DNA of 64,000 nucleotides from Triops longicaudatus (Eukaryota; Arthropoda; Branchiopoda; Notostraca; Triopsidae). The position numbers and the translations under genes were made by a program. The stretch covers positions 62,001-126,000 of the forward strand of contig JAGQDJ010000064.1 of assembly GCA_022885665.1 (NCBI GenBank). The letters are read 5' to 3'. The notes under the pieces are model-generated. The model was given only the letters and a program-made list of their open reading frames with translations. It did no database searches and was not told the origin of the DNA. Positions 1 through 14,400 of this stretch are shown here, piece after piece (position 1 is the first letter of the stretch; each line of letters begins with the position of its first letter).

Positions 1-3000
1 AAAACTGCATTAATAGAAAAAAAAAACTATTCATTACAACAGAAGAACTGCAAGTCTTGATAAAAAGAGTATGGAATGAAGCTTGCGACGTAGAAAACAA
101 ATAAAAACTTTCTACGAGTGTTAGAAAGTTTTATGTAAGAAGTCATATTCGTCTTGTGGAATTGTTTAAAAGCTGCGAATCGGAAAATCAATATAGCTCT
201 GGAAAGCTGCAAACTCTTAGAAAAAAATATAAGCGAACTTGGGTTTGTCTGTAATTAAACATCTTTAACGGGGTCCTGCAAAAGTCGTCAAGTCTTTCCA
301 TTCTGAATATTGCAAATTAAAAAATGTGTTTAAGCAAATTAAGTTCATAATTAAGAAAATAGGAAAGCTGAACTTCTAAGTAATGCATGTATGATGCGCA
401 AGACAACTCAAATACTGTATTTGAGAAACACTCTGAAATGTGCTTTTTGGACGCTGGTCAGCAACACCTTATGAGTTGCGTCCCTTATTGACTTTGCCAA
501 TTTTCCGTGTTGTGCTTGGTTTGAGACCATAAAGCTGTTGCTTAGTCAACATTTCTAACCTGTACTTTGTGGCCAAAGTTGTGCAATTATTTGCCGGGCG
601 CATTGCGCTGTTGCGCTCATTACGAGTTGCATATATAATCTGTTTTGGAGCACATTGATAAATTGTTTCTCAGAATCAGCTTTGGCGGACGTCTTGCGCA
701 CAATAGTAATGAGAACGTTGATCTTTCGTGTAAATAGAATTAATGTGAATTTCATTTTTGACAGCGTTCATTGACGTTAGCAAACGCAATTTTTTTAAGC
801 AAACACCAAATGTGTTTACAACTTTGAGGACCCCATATTTAAAAAATAGATTGTTTTCTTCTTTTTAAAATTTCTTTTTAAATATGAATCTGTATAGTCT
901 GGTGAAAGAAAAGAAAGGAAAAGTACTGACCACCCAGCCTTCTTTGCCCTCGAAATCCATAACGAAGAAAAAATACGACCAACCCCCCACGTTTCTAGTT
1001 TAGTTGTAAGCTGCCAATACTGTCTGCCTACCCTAATTAGGGCGGAGGCGGGATAGAAAAAGTGGCAAGTGTTTTGGAAGTTGGCTTTTGGGGTGAGCAA
1101 ACGAATTGGAAACAGAAATAAGCACTTCTACCACTTCTGAAAGGGAAAAGCCATTGAAAAAAAAAGTTTTTGGGAGGACTAGTGATGTCTTTTTTCTCTG
1201 GTATTTTTTTCTTTTTTTTTTTCTTTTTTAGAAAGAATGAGGTAGGGAAAAGTTGGCTTTGCGTTACCGAGTGTGAGAAACCCACATATTCAGCATGGAT
1301 GTACGTACTTTAAAGCGTACTTAGACTTCAGTACCGTTGGGTTCGCGTAAGCCTTCACAAGCCTTAACGCTCCTTCCGGGTGTTAAATTACTCTTTTTGC
1401 CCTTCTTCTTTTTTTCTTTTTTTTCTATTTTTTTAGAGAATAAATTCGTAACAAGAAGCTCAGTAATTTAGATAAAGGCCGTTATAGGAAGTAAGGTAAT
1501 GCGGGTCGCTATCGTTTGCAATTTTCATTAATCAGCAGCTGCTGACTAGTTTATTCTTATCATTTTCTTTGTTTTTGTTCTGTTTTTGAGTTTGCGCGAG
1601 TCAAAAAGAATTTCTGGGAAAGAGATATTGTGTGAAGCATTTTTTTTTTTTACTTTTTACCCTTGCTCTGGTTCCTGTCACCTTCCCACATTCACCAGAA
1701 CTACCTCTCATTTTGGGTAATGAATATTGCGGCTAAGGGGATAAGAAAAGCGAGCTGTGTAGATTTGCCGTTTTCGAGAATGTAGTAAGGAGCAAGTTTT
1801 GCGTTGGCCATAATTAGCCCTCAACTTTTGGGTGCTTGGAAAGTTTATATGGGGTTGCTCGGGTAATAAGGGTTATCTTTGGCTGAGAAGGGCTCTAGGT
1901 AGATGAGACTGAAAGATATGCGGAGCGAGGGAAGGGGATAGAAAGCGATATGAACGTTTAAAAAGGTGTTAGAGCAAAGAAAAGGAGTGAAATATGCCTA
2001 ATCAATTGCGTGATCCTTTAGGCAGTGTATGCCCGCGGTGATGCTGGCATAATCCGAGGCTCTAATCGATAAAATTCTGAAAGAATTAGGCGAAAGCGTG
2101 AAAAATTTACGTCTTAAAATGTTCGATAAAATTACGCGATTCATAGTGAAAGTTAGCAAATATTAGTCTTATACCCCGTCTGTGCCATTTTCTTCCGGAA
2201 CATTGTAACCGCAACTATAATTTGACGTGAAAGATGTGGATCGTGTCTCTCCATATAGAATTTCGTTATGCATTATTTGCAGGAACGGTCTTTCGTTTTC
2301 GCAACTTTAATAGGTTAGTTAAAGCAGTGCTGTGCATTAGTTCCATGATTTGGAATTTTTATAGAAAATTTCCCTCATCGCACCCCTTCGGCGCCCTTTG
2401 TAAAAGCAAACGAACTTCAAAGGATGTTTCAACATTCCTAATGGAACTGGAAGGTCCTACGTCTCCCACACACGTGCCAAATTGTAGCACTTACACCTTT
2501 TCTCTCCTTCTATGCTGATAGCAACGAAGTAGCAACAGAAAAGTAAATAATTTCTTTCAAGGGCTAAGCAAAGTTGTGGTCCGCATTTCCTTTGAAAGCC
2601 AGCTGCGTTTGTTCCGTTCTTGAATCCTTTAAAATTCCGCATTCTGATCAACCCGCAGCTGCATGCTTGTCTTTTTAATTTCAACCAAATTTGCCCTTTG
2701 TTTCCTTCTCTCCCCCCACAGCACCTACATCCGCCCTCTTTTCGGCAATACGAATTTTTCACAATTAACTACAATGTGAGTTATATTTATTATATTACTT
2801 ATAGTTTCACGCTTTCACTAAGGACACAAATTGTAATGACCTGATCATCATGCTACACGTCCATGTTGCTCTGTTCCAACAGAAAGAAAATAATAGAATT
2901 AAATAAAACAATATGAATAGCGGCACAAAAGCATTACTAGCTACATAAAAAAAATCAGTACAGTTTTTAATAGAATGTTTGAACGAGGTCCTCGTTGTCC

Positions 3001-5007
3001 GCTATGTTCATATAATCATCTTTGACACCACGTTTCGCTACTCGCGAGCAACAGCTCAGTGGACCGAACAGAACTAGGGGCTCACTTTACGCGGCATTCA
3101 TCTTGGTGGGTCGTGCAGGTCACCCGCGTACATGGAGACTTAGCTCTAAAATCACTGATGAAAACTTGAGTCAATTTTCCCCCAGTTTTTAATGGCAATA
3201 TTGGATGATCAAGTTCAATTAGCATCGATTAACTTTTTTCCATCAGCAGAGACCCGTTCATGTAGAATAGGAAGAAGAAGAGAAGGAGGGAGGAGGAAAA
3301 ACGCACAGGAAATCGGGAGAGATAGACACACCCGTTGTTTGGGGTGCACCCGGAGCTCTTTTCACGTTCTCGTTTGCACCGAAGCTCTCCCGCTTCTAGG
3401 GAAGCTCTGACTTCCTCCTCTGGCTTGTTTGCCTTGGAACAGCGACAAGAGCGGTTGTGCACCGTACAGAAGTATTTGGGGATTTTCTCATCCTGTTGTT
3501 CAGGACAGTACAGTTTGGTGTGCGTAATTAACGTTGGCCATAAGTGACTAAATTTTGCTGTTCAAAGTTGGATATCCCAAATGTGGGAGTGCACGGTGAC
3601 TCACTGATATCTAGTACCGTATTCTTACTTGTGGAACATCTCCAAGTTTGTCATCGAGGATCGTCTGTGACTCAATTTGCGCACGGGAAGGGGAAAGTTT
3701 CATTACGACTGACCATACATAGTCGTTGTATCGGATACAAAGCTTGATGAGAATTTTTATCTAACCCAGAAGCGAAGAGTTCCACTCTTAAATAGTTTTG
3801 ACCCTGGGCTAAAGAGACATCGTCTCACAGTGTTCTCGTAAAGACAAAGTGGACGAATTTTTGCAATCATTAGAACGCTAAGTTATGGGACTAATGATGT
3901 GCACAATGAAGTGGTTCATGTTCTTAGCTCCTTGTGTGTCTTCGTCAACCTTGAAGAATCGCATTTCTTCATTAAAAAAGCGCCTAATTTAAAGACTCTG
4001 GATAAGAAAAAGCCCACAGAAGGAATTTAGTGCCGAAACTCAATATTCAGAACCGTAACCCAAAACCAGCCCTGCCCGAATAAGCAATTTTGCGCCCGAA
4101 CTTCAATATTCACATACGTCAGTTCACATTGCCTGCAAAAGTACAAAATCTAATTGAGTAGAGAATACTGTTTTCAAAGTATTATATCATTTTAGAGTGA
4201 TTTGGGAATTAAATTAAAATGATGACTTCAAATTTCAACAGAACTCTTTCGATCTTACCACGTAGCAGTTTCTTCTGAAAAAAGGAGCAGGATATTTGCC
4301 ACTAAAGCATTACCCGCTGTAATTTTCAACTTGAAATCTGAGTTTTTATGAAGTCATTATCAAACTTCTCGTCCTGTAATTTCAGGATAATTTGCGTCAC
4401 AAGTCACTGTTAAACAAACAAGTAGTTTTTCACCGGAAAATGGAATAAAAGTCTTGTCAGCATAATTTCGTCAGGTTTCCGTATGGTCAGTTTTCTATCT
4501 CCTTTTTTTTAAATGTTGACAGCTGGCAGCTGCATCGTTGTAATGTGCAGAGGCGCCTCCCCGAAACTCTTTTTCCCTCTGACCCTCACCACACTTTTCA
4601 CCGGGGAAGGGAAAACAGAAAGCAAACCCAGTACTTTTTAAGGCCTGCTTTTCCCTCTGTCGTTACTCCCAAGCCCAACTTACGACCTTTAGTAGTGCCA
4701 GTAGTAATAAACGGCGGCACGCCACGTGCTTTTACATCCCTTCCGTGCAATAAAACCAGGTCTTTAGTGACATCGTAGAACCGCAAGTACGAGGGATTTT
4801 TGTAGGTTCTAAACAGTGGGAGAGGGTTCCTTTCTTTCGTAACGAGTAGTTTGCGGAAACGGAGGGAGCCGAAGGCTATGTGGTCATCACACTACTCCTC
4901 TACCCTTTACTTCCCTACAATAGTTCGCAAGGCTCCCGGCGAGCTGCGCTGGAAGTTGAAGTTTTGAATTTAACGGTTAACTTGTATTTGGACTTTGTGT
5001 GGTTACC
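1..5007. other. Non-coding sequence upstream of first RasGAP exon
   Basis: I see no convincing exon here. Open stretches on both strands are short, of low complexity or dominated by T/A runs, for example the T-rich block at 1190-1230. About 150 bases before the first coding exon the sequence becomes less AT-rich, which would fit a promoter or 5' UTR, but no TATA box or other core element stands out. The stretch could be the promoter region of the RasGAP gene, or an intron if a further 5' exon lies outside the window. Confidence 0.5.
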
Positions 5008-5404
5008 ATGGATCAAAAAACAATCAGCCTGGGAAACTTGTTGTGTGGCACGGGCAGTGGAAATACTAGTCGCCATAACAGTAACACTTTGCCTCATTGG
5101 CCGAGGAATTCTTCAGTGAATTTGAACTTGACTCAGACATTTGCGACAGTGAAACTGCGGCGGAATGCGGAGAAGATGAAAGCGGCTCAACTGGCATTGG
5201 CGCGCAATTCAAATGTGCAGCTAACGCCGCGGAGTCGGAGCCGCAGCCGCAGTCGAAGTGCGTTACAGTGCTTGGCGCGGAATTACGACCCAGAGGAGGA
5301 CGATGGAGATGAAGATTCGGATTGTTATATGTCCTTGAATACGAGTACCTTGAGCACAAAAAGTACCAGATCAGGGCTGTTTAAGCGAACGACACCCACA
5401 CATG
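5008..5404 (+). CDS. RasGAP alternative first exon 1a
   Basis: This exon encodes 132 residues plus one base. The ATG at 5008 lies in a strong start context (ttaccATGG). The product begins MDQKTISLGN, is Ser/Asn-rich, has an RS-type run (SRSRSRSRS) followed by an acidic cluster (DPEEDDGDEDSD), then Ser/Thr-rich sequence. The frame stops soon after the exon (5428-5430) unless spliced at CATG|gtagtt, which leaves phase 1. Phase 1 matches the acceptor of the exon at 24189. I recognise no domain. Assignment to the RasGAP rests on strand, phase and lack of any other gene nearby. It could instead belong to an unrelated short gene. Confidence 0.6.
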
Positions 5405-8400
5405 GTAGTTTCACGTTCTCAATTCGATAACTAATCCTATATTTCTAGTGACTTGCGTGGTATCTTCTCAGGCTATGTGACAAGATTGAGCATTCGCGTG
5501 CAAGACTTTTGGACGATATGTTTGAATTGTTAGAGAGCGTTTGACATGACCAGAAATCCGATATGAGGGGGGACTCGTTGGTTGTCAATTAAGCTGACTT
5601 TTTCTTTTTTTACTTTTGACCTCATTTCTTTCTAAAAAAAAAAAAAGAAATTGTGGGGTTTCGGTAGTCGGAGGCAAGACTTAAAGGAATTAATTTTTTG
5701 TGAGAATAGTACACTGTTGCATTTTACAGCCATAAATCAAATTTTAATTAAGTTACTTACGTATTATGTCTTTAGTATTTTCCAGTTCACGAAGTTTTAT
5801 TTTTGATAATATATATAGAATGTAAGTAAATCTTAGCGTAGATGATTTATTTGTAAAGGAAGTTACAAAGACAGTTTCTGCAAATTATTGATTCAATTCT
5901 GTATCGTGTTTCTTACAGTAAGCGTCCTAGAAATCTAGTTCGTATATTCTGCCTTCTACGTATCTCTGAGTTTGTGTAACAAACGTCATACCTTCAGAAC
6001 TTACCGTTGCGTAATTTCTGAGCTATCACATTGAACCTTGTTATTTACATTTGCAATGTGCTGTATCATAGATAACATTATTGATCATGAATAGTACTTA
6101 TCAGTTTGACAAGACTTACAGCTTTGATACGTTTGGTGCTAAAATGATAAGGAATGTGACGCTTTAGGAAAGTAGTTTCTCGTAAATTTTCGTTCGCACT
6201 CTGGTTAACGAACGAACGTCAGAGACAAATTTTCCGAACTAAAGGCTCTTTATTTCGCGAAATACTAAAAAAAATATTTTTATCTGTACAGCATAAATCT
6301 TTAGCTCGATTTCGTTTTTTTATTTAGTAGTTAACGTTATTTTTAGATTTATTTATTTTGGGGTGTACATAATTTACTTGTATTACATATCATCGTGATA
6401 TTTTTTTAAATTTTATTTTCTGGTGTTGTGTCATGCATCTCTTGTAACCCGGAAGAGACTTCTTGTAAGCAACATTTGGTACAAGTTTCTTTTGGCATAT
6501 ACAAGTTGAAACAGAAAAAGTATGTCCGAGAAAGGAGCAGGATTCTTCTGTGTAGAACTTATAGAGCTTGTTTTCACTTATGTTAATAGGTCTCTCGTCT
6601 GTGCACTTCACTGGTATATCTTGTACTTAGCATTTGTTTATCTACCAAACGCGGAAGCACTGCTCATCACTATCTATAGAAAGGGAAACTTCCTTATATT
6701 GTGTCCGTTTTTGCGGTTTTGTCACGTACAAGTCAAAAGAGTAACATAAAAGGAGCAGAAACACTCGTTGGAATATTTCCCAAGTTCTTTCTTTTTCTAG
6801 AGAAAAAATCTGAGCGCAAGAAAAAAACACAGCGCAAATTATCTTGTTCTTTTCTTCCGCAACTTCACTGGTGCAAGAATGTAAAAAGAAAAAATAGCAC
6901 TTTGCTAGAATCTTTTAATAAATCCTTGTTAACGTCCTGCCATGCACAGTTGAAACTCCTTAGGAATGAGCACATCAATTTTATTGAAATTATTATCAGT
7001 TTCGCGTCTTACTGCGAAAAAAAATGAACGTCCTGAAATATTTGACTTCGTGCACTATTTAAAGCTGGAACGTCAATAGTCAACCGCGTTGCGGGCTGCA
7101 TGAAAATTCGTGAACAACTTTTCCAACTTGTTCATTGCTGCGCTGTATATCGAAAAAGTAATTGAATGAAGTCGAATCCACAGAATACAACGACCATCTT
7201 TAATTAATTTTTCCGTTTAGTGTTAATCGCTACAGCAACCAAGCCTGCAAAAATAAACATGTCACAAAGTCGGCTTGGCAACAGAACTTGGATTCGCAAA
7301 AGCCCCAAAGAATGTAATCTTGAACTTAGGAACGGTTTTTGTGACTTTGCTTCGCATCTTGCAAAGCAAAACGCTTGCATTCTTAACAATTTGCATGGTA
7401 TGCGCCGATAGTCCAGCAATGAATTGATTCCCATAACAAACTAGGAAAAACTTCAGAATCAGGCATCTCGGCAATAAACGAAATATCTAAAGGTAACAAG
7501 CTCTGCCCATGCTTTTTTATATTGAATAAGAATGAGATTCATGGTAAGAAAAATCAAAGAAATTCACGCAATTGCTTTTCTGGACTGTGAGGCAGCTACA
7601 AATTTAGCCCCGTCTGTAAGGTCAGCGTAATATTCTCCAAATGTTCCCTTTGCAAGTAGGCTTTATCATAGCGCACGTAACAATAATGTGGAAGACTGAC
7701 TCGAGTGAAATCGCTTGACAGCAAAGTAGGTGGTGATATTATCTCAAAAGAGTCCGAAAAAAGCAGTGGTACGAGTTGCTTGCACATGTTAATGCTTTAT
7801 ATTTTAAAACGAAAATGAAACCACACAAACGACACGTATGGGAATTTGCTGCCATTAATGATAACGTTCGAGGCGTGTAAAGGACTGTTGTTCACTTACG
7901 TGTAATAATTCGTACCCGCATTGATTCATGAAAAGTAGGCTACATGTAACCTTGTAGTCTACCACTTGCATCACGCGACCGTAAATGGGACAATGTTGTG
8001 CACTCGCCGAGGCACATTTGTCATTATGTTGCCAACCTTCGGAAAGGAAACGAAGCTCATTAAACTTCTTCCCTGGAACATTGTCGCGTACAGCGCCCCT
8101 CCCACTTTCCCTTTAGAGCCTATTCTCCTTTGAAACAAAAAAGACATTCAAAGTCACGGCTTATCATTTCGCACGAGTTGAACGAATATTGTACCTCGAA
8201 TTACCTTGAATCTGTTTCACATCCTTCGTGGTTTACTGACTTTCAAGTTGCGTTTCCCCTCCTAAAGCTGTGCGAAGTACTGCTGGCCATTCTCTTGTAT
8301 AGCTCGATATCCCTTTGACACGAAGATACACTAAGCTTTACAAGCATTTGACCGTGACATTCTTAAAGTCAAACGCATTGTTGTTTAACTCTACCGTGTT

Positions 8401-11400
8401 TCGTGTCAAATTCCTTCACTTGTTGTCTAGCTTTACTATATCCCTAATTGATTGTGCTTATACACGAGTTTAGCACTCGTGTTGGTTATTTTATAGTATT
8501 TGATTTTTCGCCGTTATTTACTTTTATTAGACTATTGTTATTTAAGAAATTGGAATTTAATATTGCAATTTGGATTTTCTTGTACACTTGCTGTTGTTGA
8601 AAGGACGAATCTGGTGACTAATTACTTCATTTTCTTTTTTCTTAGGTAAGACGAGTTTTCATCCCTTGCGTAAATTTTATGGTATGGGTGAGAGAACCAG
8701 CTATGGATGGCATCGGACTGTGAAACTCGAGGGTGGTATTAGTTACAGTATTCTTACGTCAAAATACGTGGCGAAGTTTACAACCTGCAGAAGAGTTGAC
8801 GGGTGGCGGGGAGGGAGACTTTGGTGCACCACGAGCCAAAATCTATAATTATATTTCCGGAACAGCTTATGCCAAAATGGCCTTGATGGAGCGAAGAGGT
8901 TTTTGTTTCAAACCTCTCGCAAGTCCAGAACGGGGAAAGAAATTACGAGAGAAACATAACAAGCCACCATTTGGTGGCATTTGGTGGGTCTACAAAAACT
9001 CGCACTAATTTTATAGTGCGACGTGCGGCGTCCTAACTTACGACGGGTTTCAGGCGCTGCAACTAGCAACGGAAGAAGAAAACATGGTGCCAAGTCTTTA
9101 TTTTAGAACTTGGCTAGCACCATTTTGCAAAGAATTTAGAGATACTAATACAGGAGCAAAAGCTGACAGAAGAAGGAGACTGGAGAACGGATGAAAAAGA
9201 GAAAATTGACAAAACGGTTTCGAACTTCTGTCCGAAAACGGTCCAAACTGTCAAAGTCCCTCATGTTTTAGGGGTTCTATTTATAAGAAAAAAGATAGGA
9301 GCTTTAAAAGAAGCCTCGCCTGGTTTTACGATTAAGTTTTGTAACACAACTAACGTTTATTACTTATTCGCTCGATTTATATCACCCTTTCTCCCGGAAT
9401 GGAGTGCGAGGAGGACCAGGTACAGAGAAGCAGAGGGCGATATTTCTCCCGTTCAGGATAATAACTTGAGTCAAAAGCTTAGGAAAGAGAAAAAGAGACG
9501 ATAATGTATACCTGAACGGGCAGATGGAACATGGAAGGGTTTAAACTTCCATAGGGGTGACCTCTTTTCAGGTTTCCAGGAGGTCCAAGAGGTGAAAGAG
9601 GAGGTAAAATTTTCTTTAAAAAAAAAAAAAAATATAGCACTGAAAGTTTACTAACGAATTCTTTATAAGGACTAATGCTCTTAGAGGAGTGATCAGATGA
9701 GCTTTCTTTTTTTCCCTTATAGAAAACCTGTCAAGAGCACAGAATTCCCTAGTGCATTTGTTCTTTGGTTTGGCATTTTATTCTTATAATATTGGTAGGT
9801 TTCTCTGTTTCATACTATGTGTTCTATTTATTTTCATTTTTTAATTTCGTTGTTACGTTGTACCTCCGCTTTGGTCACGTCGGATATTCTTAATATAAAA
9901 ACTGATTTGAATCTTGGATGAGAACTCCCTGTGGGTATTTTAGGACAGAAAAGTAGGGGAGGCTAGGGAATTAAAATCACCCCTCCTTATAAGAGAAAGT
10001 TAAGGGACACTATGAATTTTCCTTCACGCGTTAGTTCTAGTCCGAGCTGCCTTTACGATTAGGCCTGTAGTGCTCTCTTGAAAGACATTCGAATGAAGGA
10101 TGTTTCTTTAACGCGAATTTATAACGCACGGACGGTAGAACGTGTGAATCTAGGTAACTACTTTCTCGCGTTACGTGACCACGGCAGAGAAATTTGGATA
10201 TTTCCTATAATTTTGTAAGGTTGTTTTGTTCAAGATGTTTTTATTACTTTAAGAAAACTAGTATCCAATGGAGGAGGAAGGTAGGAAAGAACGATTTTTA
10301 AAGAAGACATTTATTTATTCCTTTATTGTGGTGTCACATGAAGTGATTGACAAGAATCGACAATGGCTTACTACAAAACCAAGAGTAATACTCACGTTTT
10401 ACTACGTTTTCGAGAGAAAAAATTGTATCTTTAATTCCTTTGGTATTGCACTTTTTCTATTTTAAAGGATATTAGCTATTCACGTAATACCGTCTGTTAC
10501 TGCCTTCAGAAAGCTTGATCAGAGCTGAATGAAATTATTTCGACAACTGATATCAGTTGGGAAGGGAAAGAAATTGATTTTGCAGCAGAAAGATTCATGC
10601 TTGAAGATTTTATCAGTTCCTCATAAGATCCTAGAATCGTTTAGCATACATCAAATGGAAGCATATGTGAAAAGTAAGAAATCTTATTTTACACTAAAAG
10701 CTCTTCAGTATAAACGTCAGCCGTACCTATATCTCAATGCGCCTGTCAAAATCATACTAGGCATTTTCCCTATCGCAATGCAGGAAACAAAAAGTTTTCC
10801 ACAGCTGACGCCATGTTTGCGTGAATTCTCTTTACAGAAGAGATAGGGGCGTTTACATCGTACACATGTCAGACGGATAAGGCGCTTCTTTTAACATCTT
10901 TCTTAAGTAAACATTCATGTGGTAAGATTGTTAGTTGCAGCAAACGTGCTAATTCTAGAGATTTTGAAACTGTTGAGTCCCTGGAGATCAATATTGCATT
11001 TCTACGGCTTACGCCTTCCTTTTGGAATGTTTTGATTAATTATTTCCGCTAAGAAAGAGCTAAAACTAACGAAGAGCGTCATTGCGGTTCAGCGAGGCTT
11101 GCGCGACACGAATTGCATTTTTTTTTTCGCAAAAAGGGCGAGCAGTTTATAAGGGTTGTTAAGCACTGTTGATTTCTTGTAGGCTGCTACATTTTGCTGC
11201 AACATCTAATGCGAATTGAATGTGACCTACAATTATGGAAGTTTCGTCAAAAACAGTGAGCTAATGAAACCTATTCAAGTTACATGCGAGCATGAATGAT
11301 TTCTTCTAGTAATGTCTGTGTCAAGAATGAAGAAATTAAACAGCGTTCTATGTGTGCTTAATAGAGTGTTAATTTTTTTTTCGATAAACCAGTAATCATT

Positions 11401-14400
11401 TTCCAAGAAATGGTATACTCTCATGGAGCTTAGGCATAGAAGGATGAACTTATAAATGCCGCCTTTTTCAAACTGCTGTAGAAACTCTCCAAAATTTATT
11501 TAGCATTTATAATAAAGGATTGCACCGGAGTGACACATTTTTAATTCTGATAGACAATAGTGTATTTTGAAAAAGAGTGGTTCGCAATTTACCATCGTTA
11601 GTTTTTCTAAAGAATACTCTTTATTACTTAAAGAAAATAACGAAGTGACGAAAATACAAAAGTGTTCCTCACAACACGTAGTTAATATCCGGGATAGTAT
11701 GAAGACCAACCGGAAACCGTTGATTGATGATAATTTTGATGTCTTGCAACGGATAGCTTGTAAAGCGTTTTAACGTGACTTGAAATCTCGGTTCGTGGTT
11801 GCTGAAAAGTGGAAAAGAAAGTCTCGCCTATAGTCAAGCTAGCTTTGTTTGGCTCCGATGGCGTCAGAGCCTCCCAACCTATTGCTCTGAAACTGTTTTT
11901 TAAAAAAATCTTTCGGGGAGGTTTTATTTTAACAATATTTGGCCTCTCTTTTTATAAGAAAATCTGTCTTAGGGTTGCTTTTTGGAAAGTTACTTTTGTG
12001 AAACTTAAAAGCTGTTAAATGAATTAAATTTCCTGGATTTCTTTTATTCATTTTTGCGTTTTATAAGTTTACTGAGCCCTTTATTTATTTGTGCTCCAAG
12101 CTTCCCGATTCCGTAAAACGATTTATTTTCCATTTTGGGCAATATTTCGCTTAGATATAAAACCCCTCAGGAAGAATTTTTCTTTATTTTTCTGGCCGCC
12201 GGATTTTCCAAAGTTCATGCCACCTACCGAGAGGCTCGTACTCTCCTTCATCGCCCCAGAAACAAGACGATATCAAATAAAGTGGCCGTGACGCATTCTT
12301 TTCCCTTATCCTCTCCAGAGCAAAAAGAAAAGATCAGCCCTCTTAGGGTCACTCTATTGTTACAATCTCCCTCATATACGTGTCCACAACGCTATGGACG
12401 CATTAAAAGATTCAAGGGGAGACTTATCCCCTCCGTCCGCCTAGCGAAAACCCACTAGGCCGTCCAACTCCTTCTCCAGTTTAGTGTGACTCATAGACTC
12501 GTAATGTCCGCTTTCTGCCGTCTAACAGTGTACTTTTCGTCGGCCTTTTTGCATTAACAATCTTTGGCTAGTAATAACAGTAAAAGAGGGTGGCAGTGTA
12601 GGCACAAGCATAATTGAACCCTCCTCTTCCTTATCCTACACCCTAGAGAGCATGAAAACTGGGATGATGGTCATTTGCGGCACACCTCAAACTTTCCTTA
12701 TGAAATTTTGTTTTCCTAAGGGATAAGAGGGGTGAACATCGTATCGCTTGTATGCCATATTAAAATAGGTTACCGAGAGTGAAAAGAAGATTGACCATAG
12801 GTGACCATTAATGTAGTTTGTTGTAAGGGCAAAATTGGGTTATTTGGGTTCGTACGTGTTTTATATGGTATTAAACCGTATAAAACATGTACCGTCGTAT
12901 GTGTATGTTGTAGACGGTTAATAAGCGTCGTTTACGTGGCCATAAAAGCTCAAAGTGCGAGAGTGTGTATGTGATTTGGGATCGGGAGTAAAATAGTATG
13001 AAAAAGGAGGGGGAAAAGTACCACTAGCTGGGCCAGAGTATTTCGAATTACCATCCGTCAAAATGTCGAGAGAAGAAAACCTGAACGAAAGATGAAGCAG
13101 AAGGGATGTTTGAAACCATAGATGAGTGACAGGAATCGAACGCTTACTGTTACTTGCCCATATACGTTAATTGGTCATGGCACTTTATTACCATTTTCCC
13201 TTAAAAATATTTGAAATATCTATCATTATTACTATTTTTAAAGATAAACACGGTAGCTAAACGGCTAAAGCGATTAAAAAGTAATTCTGAGTTGAAATGA
13301 GGTAGGTGGACAAGTGAAAAAATTCGAAACAAATTGAGGATGAGAAGGCAAGGCAAACAGGAAGCGTGTGTTAAGATTGGAGTTAAATGGCCCTTTTTAC
13401 GTTTTGAGAGTATTGATGATGTCATCAAAGATGCTGAGAACGAAATAATCGCGCACGCCTCGAAACGAATTGATATAATGGAAACGTCCTTGGTGGTTCT
13501 TTTTAAATTGCTTGTGCCTCGTTGGGCAAATTGAGAGAACTGGTTTTCTTTTTTAACTTTAATACTCTTATTATTGTTTAAGGACCAGGGGAGAATATAG
13601 AGCGTAGCTAAACGGCTTGTCTGGTTATTGCGGTTAGAAGAAACTTGTATGCAATGAAAAATTTGATTGCGAGTGTTTCGTTCCGAAGGAGTGAAAGCGT
13701 TAAGAGAATTGGAGGCGAGCTCAAGGTCTGTTCTTACAACAAATAAAAATATATTGTAAATTAAATATCAATATCCCATACAAGCAAGTGTGGCATAATT
13801 TTTCCTTCAAATTTGAAAGAGTTAAGCGCACGTTAGCGAAGGTCTGGTAGTGTTCCCATAAGCCACCTTATTGAGGTTGTAGGTTATCGCTTTGATTACG
13901 CTCTAAGTTCAGGCGATAGCCGTTCAACAGATAACGTAATTTTACAGAAAGTTTTTTAGTGGATAATAGGTAACATACTTGGTAAAGCTTCGAAGAAAAA
14001 GTAAATTTTAAAAGAGTACCTCGCTAGCTTTAAAAACTTCTTGTCTGCACGGTGTTTAAGAATCCGAAATTTGTGTCGTATATACAAAAATAAATAATAA
14101 TAATACTGTAAGTTTCAGCATGATCTTCTGAAATTTCCTTATTGAATTTTTTCAAGAATAGTGAGCCACTCCAAAATGTGTAAATCATAGAAAGTGTATG
14201 TTAAACCCAGCCTTCCACAGTGCAATTTTGCGTTTGTCAAGCTCTGTGAAAAATAACGTTGGTATGACGACGTCACTAAGATTAAAAATTCGTGAGATAT
14301 TCTTAATAAAAAAAACATTATAAAATAAAGTCAATTTCGAACAAATTTAAAAGCAGAACCCTTTCAATCACTGTGGCGTTAAGTGAATACTTTTATATAA

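Noticed and set aside
9569..9605. Collagen-like Gly-X-Y micro-exon (tcag, FPGGPRGERG, gtaaa)
   Set aside because: About 32 bases, no neighbouring Gly-X-Y exons, and phases fit nothing nearby; purine-rich chance sequence.
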